NCBI GenBank assembly: GCA_021820485.1
Contig: JAKADO010000008.1
Coordinates: forward strand, 1 to 61,069
Direction of reading: 5' to 3'
DNA: 61,069 nt
Origin: Bacillota bacterium
Lineage (GTDB): Bacteria; Bacillota; Sulfobacillia; Sulfobacillales; Sulfobacillaceae
Position numbers and translations under genes: made by a program. Below the pieces are notes generated by a model. It did no database searches and had not been told where the DNA came from. It saw only the letters and a program-made list of their open reading frames with translations. Every line of letters starts with the position of its first letter. The stretch's first letter is position 1. Below, piece by piece: positions 32,859 to 40,341 of this stretch.

Positions 32859-34220
32859 ATGCATCAGGAATACCCGTGGGGAGAGGCCATGGATCAAGAA
32901 CTTCGGCAAATCGAGCAGTTGGAACGGCAACAAATCGGGGGATGGATCCGCGCTCAGCGATCACGAGGCCGCGGCGACGACGTCCTGCATCTTCTTTTGG
33001 CATTGGCGTCCGCCCGGTATGTGGATCATCATGGGCCCTACATTGGCCATGGCACGTTCAACGGAGGACCCATGCTGCGCGCCGCTTCGGTTTTACCCGA
33101 AGAACTTCGGCGTTTGGCGCTCCTGCAAACCGCCGCGTACGTGGTGGATCTGCTGCACGACCCCAATTACGGTCCGTACCTTCTCATGTCCATGGAACCG
33201 TTGACTGACAATTACCAGCCCGAAGAACGCCTACTGCAGGCCATTGAGTCCGGTGACGAGCCGCTTCGGGCGGAACACCGCTTGGTCGGCCTATTAAGAG
33301 AGCAGGGAGCGGAGACCGCTCGCACCTGGCTCACCTATGCAGCCCTTCGGCAATTTCCCGAAAATGAGCATCGGCTCTTGATCGTGCACCGCGCGTCGCA
33401 ATTACTGGATGATGTGGAAGGCTGGGCCTGGGCGGAACCGATCCTGCGCCCTGCTGTCCAGTACTTGGCGACGCGTCCCGACGTGGCGATTCCCAAGAGC
33501 CTCGCGGGGTGGCGGGATGTCGATGCCTCCCAAGGACCGGTAGACCAAGCCCTGGTGGAAGCGGCCATCGCCGATCTCATGGAAGCCCCGTTCGGCACAG
33601 AGTCTGACATGCTGCACGACTGGATGTCGGGCGGGCTCAGCGGTGCGGGACTCTATGAGTGCGTGGCGCTTACGGGCGCCGAGCTTCTCCGGCGCTCGCC
33701 GTTTGATGCCCACGCGGTCACCGGCATCCATTGCATTTTGGATTTATTGTCACATCCCCATACACCGCCTCCATTGCGCAGCCTGGCTTGGGCCCAAGCG
33801 CTGGCCGGCCAGCGCACCCGCCGACAAAAGGCCCAGCGAACCGACTGGCGCATGGGGGCGATGCCCCAAGCGCACGCCCGGGACGAGACCCTGCTCCGCG
33901 AGGTCATTGTCGCCGACCGCACGGGGCTTGATGCCATGGAGGCTGTCGGGAGCGCATTAATGGCTGGCGCCGATCCAACATCCGTAGCGCGCATGCTGAT
34001 GGCGGTGGCGCTCACCACCTCGGGTCCGTTCGCGGCCATCCACAATGTGAAGATGATTTGGGGGCAGTTGCTGGAGACCCGAAGGTCTCGGGCGCCGCAA
34101 CTCGCCTGGCGCCATTTGGCGGCCGGGGCCCGGGTTGTGGCGGAAACGGCGGCGGCCGAGGCCGAGGCTGATGCGGCAGCCTCCATCATTGGCCTGTGGC
34201 GCAAGACCGAGAGCCCCTAA
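32859..34220 (+). CDS. Unrecognised 453-aa alpha-helical protein
   Basis: The protein is soluble, largely helical and rich in Ala, Leu and Arg. It has a His-containing N-terminal part (ARYVDHHGPYIGHGTFNGG, then LLHDPNYGPYLLMSMEPL), a central segment LMEAPFGTESDMLHDWMSGGLSG, and a C-terminal AVGSALMAGADPTSVARMLMAVALTTSGPFAAIHNVK, where conserved-looking His residues could bind a metal or cofactor. I cannot name a family. ATG 32859 is chosen for AAAGGAGG 8 nt upstream. The convergent TetR gene ends 3 nt after its stop. Confidence 0.6.
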   Translation: MHQEYPWGEAMDQELRQIEQLERQQIGGWIRAQRSRGRGDDVLHLLLALASARYVDHHGPYIGHGTFNGGPMLRAASVLPEELRRLALLQTAAYVVDLLHDPNYGPYLLMSMEPLTDNYQPEERLLQAIESGDEPLRAEHRLVGLLREQGAETARTWLTYAALRQFPENEHRLLIVHRASQLLDDVEGWAWAEPILRPAVQYLATRPDVAIPKSLAGWRDVDASQGPVDQALVEAAIADLMEAPFGTESDMLHDWMSGGLSGAGLYECVALTGAELLRRSPFDAHAVTGIHCILDLLSHPHTPPPLRSLAWAQALAGQRTRRQKAQRTDWRMGAMPQAHARDETLLREVIVADRTGLDAMEAVGSALMAGADPTSVARMLMAVALTTSGPFAAIHNVKMIWGQLLETRRSRAPQLAWRHLAAGARVVAETAAAEAEADAAASIIGLWRKTESP

Positions 34221-34223
34221 ACG

Positions 34224-34871
34224 CTAGGCATCGTCTCCGGGAAGTTCTGGGCTCATCAGCCCAGACATCATGAGACGCACGAGGGCCTCCGCCGTGGAAC
34301 GGGCATCGGGAAAAAGCCGTTCGCCCTGGCGATCTCGGGCAAAGGCGACATTCAACAGGGCAAAATAGGCATGGGCTGCGAATCGGGCGTCAGCCGTCCG
34401 AATTTCGCCTGCGTCCATCGCTCTTTCGAATGTGCCGACCACTAAATGGGCCATGTTGTCCATCGCGCTCCGCAGACGGTCGTTTTGATCGGCGTTTAAG
34501 TGGGGCTCGGCTTCCCGAATGATGCGGTCGAAGTCAAACCGGGTTTCTGCCACCCTGAGGCGCACTTCGGTCAAAATGAGGAGTCGGGTCTCAAAGGGTT
34601 GCGGTCCGTCCAAAATTCGCCGAGACTCGCGCAGAATAATCATAAGAAGCGATTCAATCGCAGAGACAAACAAATCTGCCTTGTTGGGGAAATAATAATA
34701 GATCGAAGCCTTGGTGACGCCTACCGCATCAGCGATGGATTCGATGGACACCGCCTCATATCCGCCATCCATGAAGTGGTGCGCAGCGACCCTCAACACG
34801 TTGTCAGAAGTCGCCATGTTGTCTGATTGCTTGGGACGCCCTGGCGGTCGTGTGGCCGAACGCGTTCGCAT
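34224..34871 (-). CDS. TetR-family regulator
   Basis: The 215-residue protein has the TetR N-terminal helix-turn-helix (VLRVAAHHFMDGGYEAVSIESIADAVGVTKASIYYYFPNKADLF, about 27-70) preceded by a basic tail, and a C-terminal ligand-binding helical domain. It diverges from a two-gene ABC exporter across 93 nt, so it probably represses both. The longer upstream frame crosses the intergenic promoter; ATG 34871 has GGAGGAGAGAG upstream. Confidence 0.9.
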   Translation of the reverse strand: MRTRSATRPPGRPKQSDNMATSDNVLRVAAHHFMDGGYEAVSIESIADAVGVTKASIYYYFPNKADLFVSAIESLLMIILRESRRILDGPQPFETRLLILTEVRLRVAETRFDFDRIIREAEPHLNADQNDRLRSAMDNMAHLVVGTFERAMDAGEIRTADARFAAHAYFALLNVAFARDRQGERLFPDARSTAEALVRLMMSGLMSPELPGDDA

Positions 34872-34912
34872 GCCAGTCTCTCTCCTCCATTTCCCATGGT
34901 ACCACACTGGCC

Positions 34913-34943
34913 TTGACTCATATTTAACCACCGAGTATAAATA
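34913..34943 (+). promoter_or_regulatory. ABC exporter promoter and likely TetR operator
   Basis: TTGACT (34913-34918), a 17-nt spacer and TATAAA (34936-34941) make a strong promoter. The inverted repeat TATTTA (34921-34926) / TAAATA (34938-34943) overlaps it, placed where a TetR dimer would block RNA polymerase. Confidence 0.7.
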
Positions 34944-34964
34944 ATAAGCAAAGGAGGGGTCCGC

Positions 34965-35912
34965 ATGACGGCCATTCAGGTAGACCATGTGAAGAAAGCC
35001 TACGGGACTGTCCAAGCGTTGGCCGACGTGAGCTTTCATGTCAATTCCGGGGAATCGTTCGGGCTCTTGGGGCCCAATGGGGCCGGAAAGTCCACGCTGA
35101 TCCGCATCATCAGCACACTGGAGTCGCCGACCGCTGGGGAGGTATTGGTGTCCGGGCATTCCGCCGCGAAGGATGCGCACCGGGTCCGGCAGAAAATTGG
35201 GGTGGCGCTCCAGGAAACCGGTCTCGATCCGTTGATGACGGGCCGGGAGATTCTTCTTTTGACCGCCCGTCTATTCGGCAGCACGGCGCACCAGGCGCGC
35301 AACCGGGCCGACTTTCTGATGGAGCGGTTTCAACTGACAGACGTGGCCGGCCGCCATGTCGGCACCTACTCGGGCGGCATGCGGCGGCGACTGGATTTGG
35401 CCGTCGCCTTGGCCCATGAACCAGACATTGTCATCTTGGACGAACCGACCACCGGCCTGGACCCCACCAACCGGTTGGCGTTGTGGGACCTTCTCCGATC
35501 GTTGTCCCAAGATGACCATAAAACCCTCTTGATGACGACTCAATATTTGGAGGAAGCCGATGCCCTCTGCGACCGCGTGCTCTTCATCGACCACGGGCAT
35601 ATTGTGGCGGAGGGCACACCGAGAGACCTGAAGCGGGAAATGGGCTACAGTGTGATTCGCTTTTCGGCCGCCGGCACCGCGCCGGATTGGTTGGCCGCCT
35701 ACCTCATCGGCCATCGGTTCGACTGCGAACTCGACGGAGCCTCGATCGAAATTTATTCCGCCAATCCGGAAGAGGATGTCTTTCGTCTGGGTGAACTCAT
35801 GAAAGCCGAGAGGCTCACCATGCAGAACTTGGAAGTTCGTCCACCGTCGCTGGATGATGTCTTCCTGCACCTGACCAGCGGCGAGAACACAAAGGGGGCA
35901 GCAAATCTATGA
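34965..35912 (+). CDS. ABC exporter ATPase, DrrA type
   Basis: The 315-residue ATP-binding subunit has Walker A GPNGAGKST (about 39-47), Q-loop ALQETG, signature YSGGMRRRLDLA, Walker B VILDEPTTGLD and H-loop TTQY. The C-terminal extension (PPSLDDVFLHLTSG) is typical of DrrA/daunorubicin and ABC-2 exporters. It powers export through the next gene's permease. AAAGGAGGGG precedes ATG 34965. The stop overlaps the permease start as ATGA. Confidence 0.93.
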   Translation: MTAIQVDHVKKAYGTVQALADVSFHVNSGESFGLLGPNGAGKSTLIRIISTLESPTAGEVLVSGHSAAKDAHRVRQKIGVALQETGLDPLMTGREILLLTARLFGSTAHQARNRADFLMERFQLTDVAGRHVGTYSGGMRRRLDLAVALAHEPDIVILDEPTTGLDPTNRLALWDLLRSLSQDDHKTLLMTTQYLEEADALCDRVLFIDHGHIVAEGTPRDLKREMGYSVIRFSAAGTAPDWLAAYLIGHRFDCELDGASIEIYSANPEEDVFRLGELMKAERLTMQNLEVRPPSLDDVFLHLTSGENTKGAANL

Positions 35913-36685
35913 CCTTCTGGCGTGACTTGTGGCACCTTACCGTACGCGCCCTTCTCATCACGATCCGCATCCCTTGGGCGCTCATTCCCAATATTGCCAT
36001 CAGCCTCTTCTTTCTTGTGGTGTATAACGGCGGACTCTCGGGCATCGCGGCCCTGCCTCAATTTGCGGGCGGTCACTACATCAACTTCATTCTTCCCGTG
36101 GCCGTAGTTTCAGGCGCCGTGGGCGGCGCGGGTGGTGCCGGCCAAGCCTTGATCCGCGACATGGAATCCGGCTTCCTTACCAAGATGGCACTAACCCCCA
36201 CCTCGCGGAGTGCCCTGGTGCTGGCGCCAATGATTGCGGGCATAACGCAGTTGCTTGTCCAAACCCTCATTATTGTGGCCGTCTCCTTGGCGATGGGGCT
36301 GCAATTTCCCACTGGCATCGGTGGCTTCTTGGGCATCTTGGCCCTGACCGCTGGCTGGGGCCTCGCATTCGCGGGCTATGCCGTGGCGATGGCGCTGCGC
36401 TCGCGCAGCGGTCAAGCTGCGCAGGCCGCCACCTTCATTTTCTTCCCACTGCTGTTCTTAAGCGACACATTTGTGCCCATGAGTCTCATCCATGCCCATT
36501 GGATGCGCTTTCTTGTGCGCATCAATCCCACCACGTATGTCTTTAACGCCATGCGCGCCCTATTGGAGAAGCCTTACCACCCAGCCCCTGTGTGGCATGG
36601 GGTGCTGGCCATCCTGGGGGCGGTGGCGGTGACCTTGACATGGGCATTTTCCAGCACGCGAAAGAGCCTCTCGTTGCGCAATTGA
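35909..36685 (+). CDS. ABC-2 type exporter permease
   Basis: The 258-residue protein has six transmembrane helices and the ABC-2 arrangement: a cytoplasmic N-terminus, GAVGGAGGAGQALIRDMESGFLTKMALTPTSRSALVLAPM between helices 2 and 3, FFPLLFLSDTFVPMSL, and NPTTYVFNAMRALL before the last helix. It pairs with the DrrA-type ATPase for export of a drug or lipid-like compound under TetR control. The start overlaps the ATPase stop by 4 nt. Confidence 0.9.
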   Translation: MTFWRDLWHLTVRALLITIRIPWALIPNIAISLFFLVVYNGGLSGIAALPQFAGGHYINFILPVAVVSGAVGGAGGAGQALIRDMESGFLTKMALTPTSRSALVLAPMIAGITQLLVQTLIIVAVSLAMGLQFPTGIGGFLGILALTAGWGLAFAGYAVAMALRSRSGQAAQAATFIFFPLLFLSDTFVPMSLIHAHWMRFLVRINPTTYVFNAMRALLEKPYHPAPVWHGVLAILGAVAVTLTWAFSSTRKSLSLRN

Positions 36686-36784
36686 CGGGGAGCGATGCAC
36701 ATAAAGCCCGAGACCCCCAAGCTCAGGCCAGGGTCTGTCCATTCGAGCGGGGTAAAGGCGCCGTTCCGGGTTCGGTTCGAGCCC

Positions 36785-37150
36785 TTAGAGCCACTGGTCC
36801 GTGGGCACGGTGCGGTCATTGACAACGTTTCCGGTATTGACCGTAGTCTTGGGCTCCATCAGCACGACATGGACTACGCCATCAGTTACGGGCATGTGTT
36901 CAACCCCACGAGGGATGATGACGAACTCGCCCGGATCTAACTCGACATCCGGTTGGTCAGCAATACGAATCGTGAGATGGCCCGCCATGACCAGGAACAG
37001 TTCATCTTCCCGGTCATGGCGGTGCCAGACAAACTCGCCTTCCAACTTGGCCACCTTGACGTACGCCTCATTGAGTTCCCCAACAACTTTGGGACTCCAC
37101 GTATCGTCAAACTGGGCAAACTTCTCCGAAAGATTCACCTTCGATATCAT
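36785..37150 (-). CDS. Cupin-domain protein
   Basis: This 121-residue single cupin has motif 1 WHRHDREDELFLVMAGHLTI with two His and a Glu as metal ligands, and motif 2 PGEFVIIPRGVEHMPV with the third His. It resembles small cupins that act as isomerases, dioxygenases or sensors; the reaction cannot be read. ATG 37150 follows TAGGAG. The flanking 36686-36784 region holds no feature I can support. Confidence 0.85.
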   Translation of the reverse strand: MISKVNLSEKFAQFDDTWSPKVVGELNEAYVKVAKLEGEFVWHRHDREDELFLVMAGHLTIRIADQPDVELDPGEFVIIPRGVEHMPVTDGVVHVVLMEPKTTVNTGNVVNDRTVPTDQWL

Positions 37151-37327
37151 GCTCACCACTCCTACCTCTCTGGTGTCTATTCTACCGAACGGCGTCTCGA
37201 CATGATCGCTGTTCCCCCCCGGGCGGCTCCGACTTAGGAAGTAACTTCCTTCGTTTCCGTTTCATACCATGAGAGCGAAGGGTCATCCCTTCGTGACGAT
37301 TGCTCATCCAAAGGAGGTCGGAAGTCC

Positions 37328-37918
37328 ATGAACATGGTCATGGCGTTCGCACAGTCCATGTATGTTCCGCTGGCCATTGCGTTCTTCGGCATGGCCGCCA
37401 ATTATTTGGTGTCGGGCGGTCAGGCGCTCTTTCAACATCCCAAGGACTGCCCGGACTCCCACAAGAGCCTGGGGTTGTGGGGATTTTGGATGGGTGGCTT
37501 CATGCCATTCATTACCGGAGTCTACCTCATGGTCGGACTCAGCTGGTTTGCCGTCTACGGCTCCAAACCCCCACTCTATCTGTTTGCTGTCACGCTGACG
37601 GCATACGGAGTGCAGTGGTTCTACAGCGGATGGCGGCGATATGTTGGCGCGGGCGATGAATTCGAAGGTTGGATGGCTATCCCTTTCGCCTTGCTCTCGC
37701 TGTTCGCTATGATTGTCTTTTTTGACATCGGTGCGGTAATGCCCGCCATCCTCTACTTGCTGTTGACTCTCATCTACCTTTCCGAGATTCCCACTCGCTT
37801 GGGTCGATGGACAAACGGCAGCCGTCTGACCGGATTTTGGGAGATTCTCGCTGCCCTTTGGCTGGTGTACCTCACTTTCTTCATGATCGTCCATATCGTC
37901 CTGGGTGCTCACCTCTAG
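37328..37918 (+). CDS. Six-helix membrane protein, weakly AmiS/UreI-like
   Basis: The 196-residue protein has about six transmembrane helices and short loops. Its size and topology, the LYLFAVTLTAYGVQWFYSGW region and an ending with IPTRLGRWTNGSRLTGFWEILAALWLVY recall AmiS/UreI amide or urea channels, but resemblance is weak. A proton-gated urea channel would suit an acidophile; no urease or amidase gene is nearby. AAAGGAGG lies 8-10 nt before ATG 37328. GC-rich complementary arms (AGGCCC/GGGCCT, about 37950-37975) downstream may form a terminator. Confidence 0.6.
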   Translation: MNMVMAFAQSMYVPLAIAFFGMAANYLVSGGQALFQHPKDCPDSHKSLGLWGFWMGGFMPFITGVYLMVGLSWFAVYGSKPPLYLFAVTLTAYGVQWFYSGWRRYVGAGDEFEGWMAIPFALLSLFAMIVFFDIGAVMPAILYLLLTLIYLSEIPTRLGRWTNGSRLTGFWEILAALWLVYLTFFMIVHIVLGAHL

Positions 37919-38039
37919 GGAGCGTCCACAATCCCGAACAAGTGCGCGAAAAGGCCCCACCGCAGGGTGCAGGGCCTGACTCGCGCTTCCCCTTTTTCGA
38001 CACGGATCCTCCGTCACCGTCCACTGGCACACGCGGAAG

Positions 38040-39059
38040 CTATTGCCCCACGGCGGGGTTGTAGGACGCCAAAGGCCGAATCAAGCGTCCGGTGGCCCGT
38101 TGTTCGTGATAGTGCGCGGCATATCCCGCCAACCGGCCACAAGCAAAGGTGACCGGACAGAGCTCGGGTGCAATGCCCAACGCCTCCATCAGCACCGCCG
38201 CGTAATATTCCACGTTGGTCTGAAGCGGACGATTTGGCTTCTGCTGGCCGAGCACGCGCAGGGCGGACTCCTCCAACCGCAAGGCGCGATCCACCACGTC
38301 GTGATCGGACGCCAAGTCCCGAAACACCTGCGACAAGGCTTCTGCCCTCGGGTCCCGCGTGCGATATACGCGGTGGCCAAACCCCATCAGGCGCTCTCCG
38401 TTGAGCACCTTCTCCGTCAAGTAGTGATCGAGGTCATCGACGTCCTGCGTCTCCTGAAGAAGCGCCAACACCCCTTCCGGCGCACCGCCATGCAAAGGCC
38501 CCGCCAAAGCAGCGACTCCTGCTGCCAGTGCCAATGGGAGCGATGAAGCGGTGCTGGCGGCCACTCGGACAGCAAAGGTCGACGCGTTGAGACCGTGCTC
38601 GGCGGACATCACCCAATACGCGTTCAAGGCCCGTTCCTCCGCTGCGGTGGGGGGCCTGCCTCCCCGAATCCCGGTCAGATACGCGGCCGCCACGGACGAG
38701 AACCCGCTGGGGTCTACTCCGGCGAACCGGGGCGGCAGCGACGCCAACCAAGTCAGTTCGCTGCCGTTGTCCTTAAAGGGCCACCGGGACTGTCCGTCGA
38801 TAAGCAACCGAATCAGGCGCACCATGGGTTCATCGGTTCCGCCGTCCCCCGCGCGGCACCCATCGCAGGAAGGCACGACCTCCGTCACTTGAGAGAGCAC
38901 CAGCCACGGCAGCAAGTCTTCCCACCGACCGAACCGATTCACCACCTCTTGAATGTCGACGCCGCGATAGGAGAGCCGTCCCTGTTCCCCGTCAATCAGC
39001 GAGATGGCGGTTTCCGCCACCACAACTCCTTCCAGCCCAGCCGGCACAGTTATGATCAT
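38040..39059 (-). CDS. Citrate/2-methylcitrate synthase-like protein (short form)
   Basis: The 339-residue protein has citrate synthase motifs: GVVVAETAISLIDGEQGRLSYRG, MSAEHGLNASTFAVRV (catalytic His), LAGPLHGGAPEGVL, GFGHRVYRTRDPRA (second His), and RPLQTNVEYY. The catalytic Asp of the standard NVDFY motif is Glu here (NVEYY). Some CitA- and methylcitrate-synthase-like relatives also have Glu, so activity may be altered rather than lost. It condenses an acyl-CoA with oxaloacetate. Stacked starts lie at 39068-39059; ATG 39059 is 8 nt from GAGG. It is divergent from a LysR regulator. Confidence 0.88.
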   Translation of the reverse strand: MIITVPAGLEGVVVAETAISLIDGEQGRLSYRGVDIQEVVNRFGRWEDLLPWLVLSQVTEVVPSCDGCRAGDGGTDEPMVRLIRLLIDGQSRWPFKDNGSELTWLASLPPRFAGVDPSGFSSVAAAYLTGIRGGRPPTAAEERALNAYWVMSAEHGLNASTFAVRVAASTASSLPLALAAGVAALAGPLHGGAPEGVLALLQETQDVDDLDHYLTEKVLNGERLMGFGHRVYRTRDPRAEALSQVFRDLASDHDVVDRALRLEESALRVLGQQKPNRPLQTNVEYYAAVLMEALGIAPELCPVTFACGRLAGYAAHYHEQRATGRLIRPLASYNPAVGQ

Positions 39060-39117
39060 CATCATCACCTCAACCTCAGCGTAGGCCTTTTCGATGACGA
39101 AACTACGGCATATGGCG

Positions 39118-39144
39118 TATGATTTGATGACAATGTCGCATCAA
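39118..39144 (+). promoter_or_regulatory. -10 element and LysR-type inverted repeat at the lysR start
   Basis: TATGAT (39118-39123) is followed by TTGATG-N9-CATCAA (39124-39144), a perfect inverted repeat of LysR-site shape that overlaps the start codons at 39127 and 39133. The predicted transcript start is at or next to the ATG, so the LysR mRNA may be leaderless and autorepressed. Confidence 0.5.
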
Positions 39145-40044
39145 TCTGAAGATGATGTTCACATCGAGACGCTTTGGCTGAAAACATTTATCACAGCGGC
39201 ACGAACCGAAAATTTCCGCATGGCGGCCCTTGAGCTCTTCATTGACCAAGCGACGGTGTCGCATCATATGGCCCGGCTGGAGGAAGCCGTGGGCACGCCG
39301 CTCTTCCAGCGCCAGGGCCGGGGAGTCCGCCTCACGCCGGAAGGCCGATCCTATGTCTCCTACGCGGAACGCATGCTGTTCATGGAGCAGGACGCCAAGC
39401 GGGCTATCGCTTGGGCAACGCAAGCGCCGCGGATACATCTGGCCGCCTCGCCAGCCCTAGCCGAAACAATCTTGCCGTGGCTGTGCCGTGAACTTTACCG
39501 GCGGCACTCCCCTCTCGACATTCGCGTTTCCGTGCATGCCAGTCGCGACTTGCCTCAAGCCTTGTCCAACAGCGTGCCTGATGCCCTGTTCAGCCGGGCA
39601 GCCCTGCCTGCCGGAACATGGGAAAGCCACCTTCTCTTCCACGACCCCGTCGATCTAGTCGCCCCGGCGGCCGCGGACCCTTGGGAATTCCAAGACCTCA
39701 TGCGCTCGCGTGTCATTATCCAGCCCTCATCGGTCTACACCGTGGCGCTGTTGAATCAGTTGCGCGATATCGGGATTCGACCGGCTGTCCTTGCCGTCGA
39801 CCAAATCAGCGTCACTAAACGACTGGTGGAGGAATCCGTGGGAGTCGCCTTCCTACCGCGTTCGTCCACCGTGCGCGAAGTGCTCGAGGGTCGCCTGGTC
39901 ACCGCTGATTGGCCACAACGATATCCCCTCGTCGATCCGGTCTATTGGTCATTGCCCAAGGACCGTCCGCCGTCTCGGATTCTCGCCAGCGCCGAGCGCA
40001 TACTCCATGCGCGCTTTCCCAACTTTCCAAGCGCCCGGCCGTGA
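39133..40044 (+). CDS. LysR-family regulator
   Basis: The 303-residue protein has an N-terminal winged helix (LKTFITAARTENFRMAALELFIDQATVSHHMARLEEAVGTPLFQR) and a type-2 periplasmic-like effector domain (IHLAASPALAETILPWL, VEESVGVAFLPRSS). It probably controls itself and the divergent citrate-synthase-like gene. Starts at 39127 and 39133 lack a ribosome site but sit just behind a -10 element, fitting leaderless translation. The choice of 39133 is inference. Confidence 0.88.
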   Translation: MSHQSEDDVHIETLWLKTFITAARTENFRMAALELFIDQATVSHHMARLEEAVGTPLFQRQGRGVRLTPEGRSYVSYAERMLFMEQDAKRAIAWATQAPRIHLAASPALAETILPWLCRELYRRHSPLDIRVSVHASRDLPQALSNSVPDALFSRAALPAGTWESHLLFHDPVDLVAPAAADPWEFQDLMRSRVIIQPSSVYTVALLNQLRDIGIRPAVLAVDQISVTKRLVEESVGVAFLPRSSTVREVLEGRLVTADWPQRYPLVDPVYWSLPKDRPPSRILASAERILHARFPNFPSARP

Positions 40045-40052
40045 GGCTTCCG

Positions 40053-40268
40053 CTAGCTCTCTTCTCCTGAGGACTTTACAATAGCTTTGACTCGGCCCAC
40101 CAGTCCGCTCTCAAGCCGCACCTTGATGCCGTGCGGGTGGGTGGGTGAATTGGTTAAGATATCCTTGACGATACCCCGAGTGAGCTTTCCGGTGGGCTGA
40201 TCCTGCTTCAATACAATATCCACCAATAGCCCGGGGCGGATATCCGCGCGTCGTTGTCCTTCGGACAT
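40053..40268 (-). CDS. ywbE: YwbE-family protein (DUF2196)
   Basis: The 71-residue protein matches YwbE closely: RADIRPGLLVDIVLKQDQPTGKLTRGIVKDILTNSPTHPHGIKVRLESGLVGRV. It is basic and beta-rich, and its role is unknown. A long GC hairpin lies just upstream, between it and the S9 peptidase gene on the same strand. Confidence 0.9.
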   Translation of the reverse strand: MSEGQRRADIRPGLLVDIVLKQDQPTGKLTRGIVKDILTNSPTHPHGIKVRLESGLVGRVKAIVKSSGEES

Positions 40269-40302
40269 GCATCAGGCCTCCCTCTTGGTTGCCGCAATAT
40301 GT

Positions 40303-40334
40303 CCCGCGAGAGAAGCTGGAGCTTTTCTCGCGGG
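40303..40334 (-). terminator. Hairpin between the S9 peptidase and ywbE
   Basis: CCCGCGAGA (40303-40311) pairs perfectly with TCTCGCGGG (40326-40334), with further inner pairing AAGC/GCTT. No T run follows on either strand, so it may be an inefficient terminator or a processing site for the leftward transcript. Confidence 0.5.
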
Positions 40335-40341
40335 CCGCATG

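Noticed and set aside
36760-36800. tRNA T-arm-like string GGTTCGAGCCC
   Set aside because: No matching acceptor stem, D-arm or anticodon arm could be placed around it.
37328-37918. Firm call as an acid-activated urea channel
   Set aside because: Similarity to AmiS/UreI is weak and no urease or amidase gene is near; kept only as a membrane protein.
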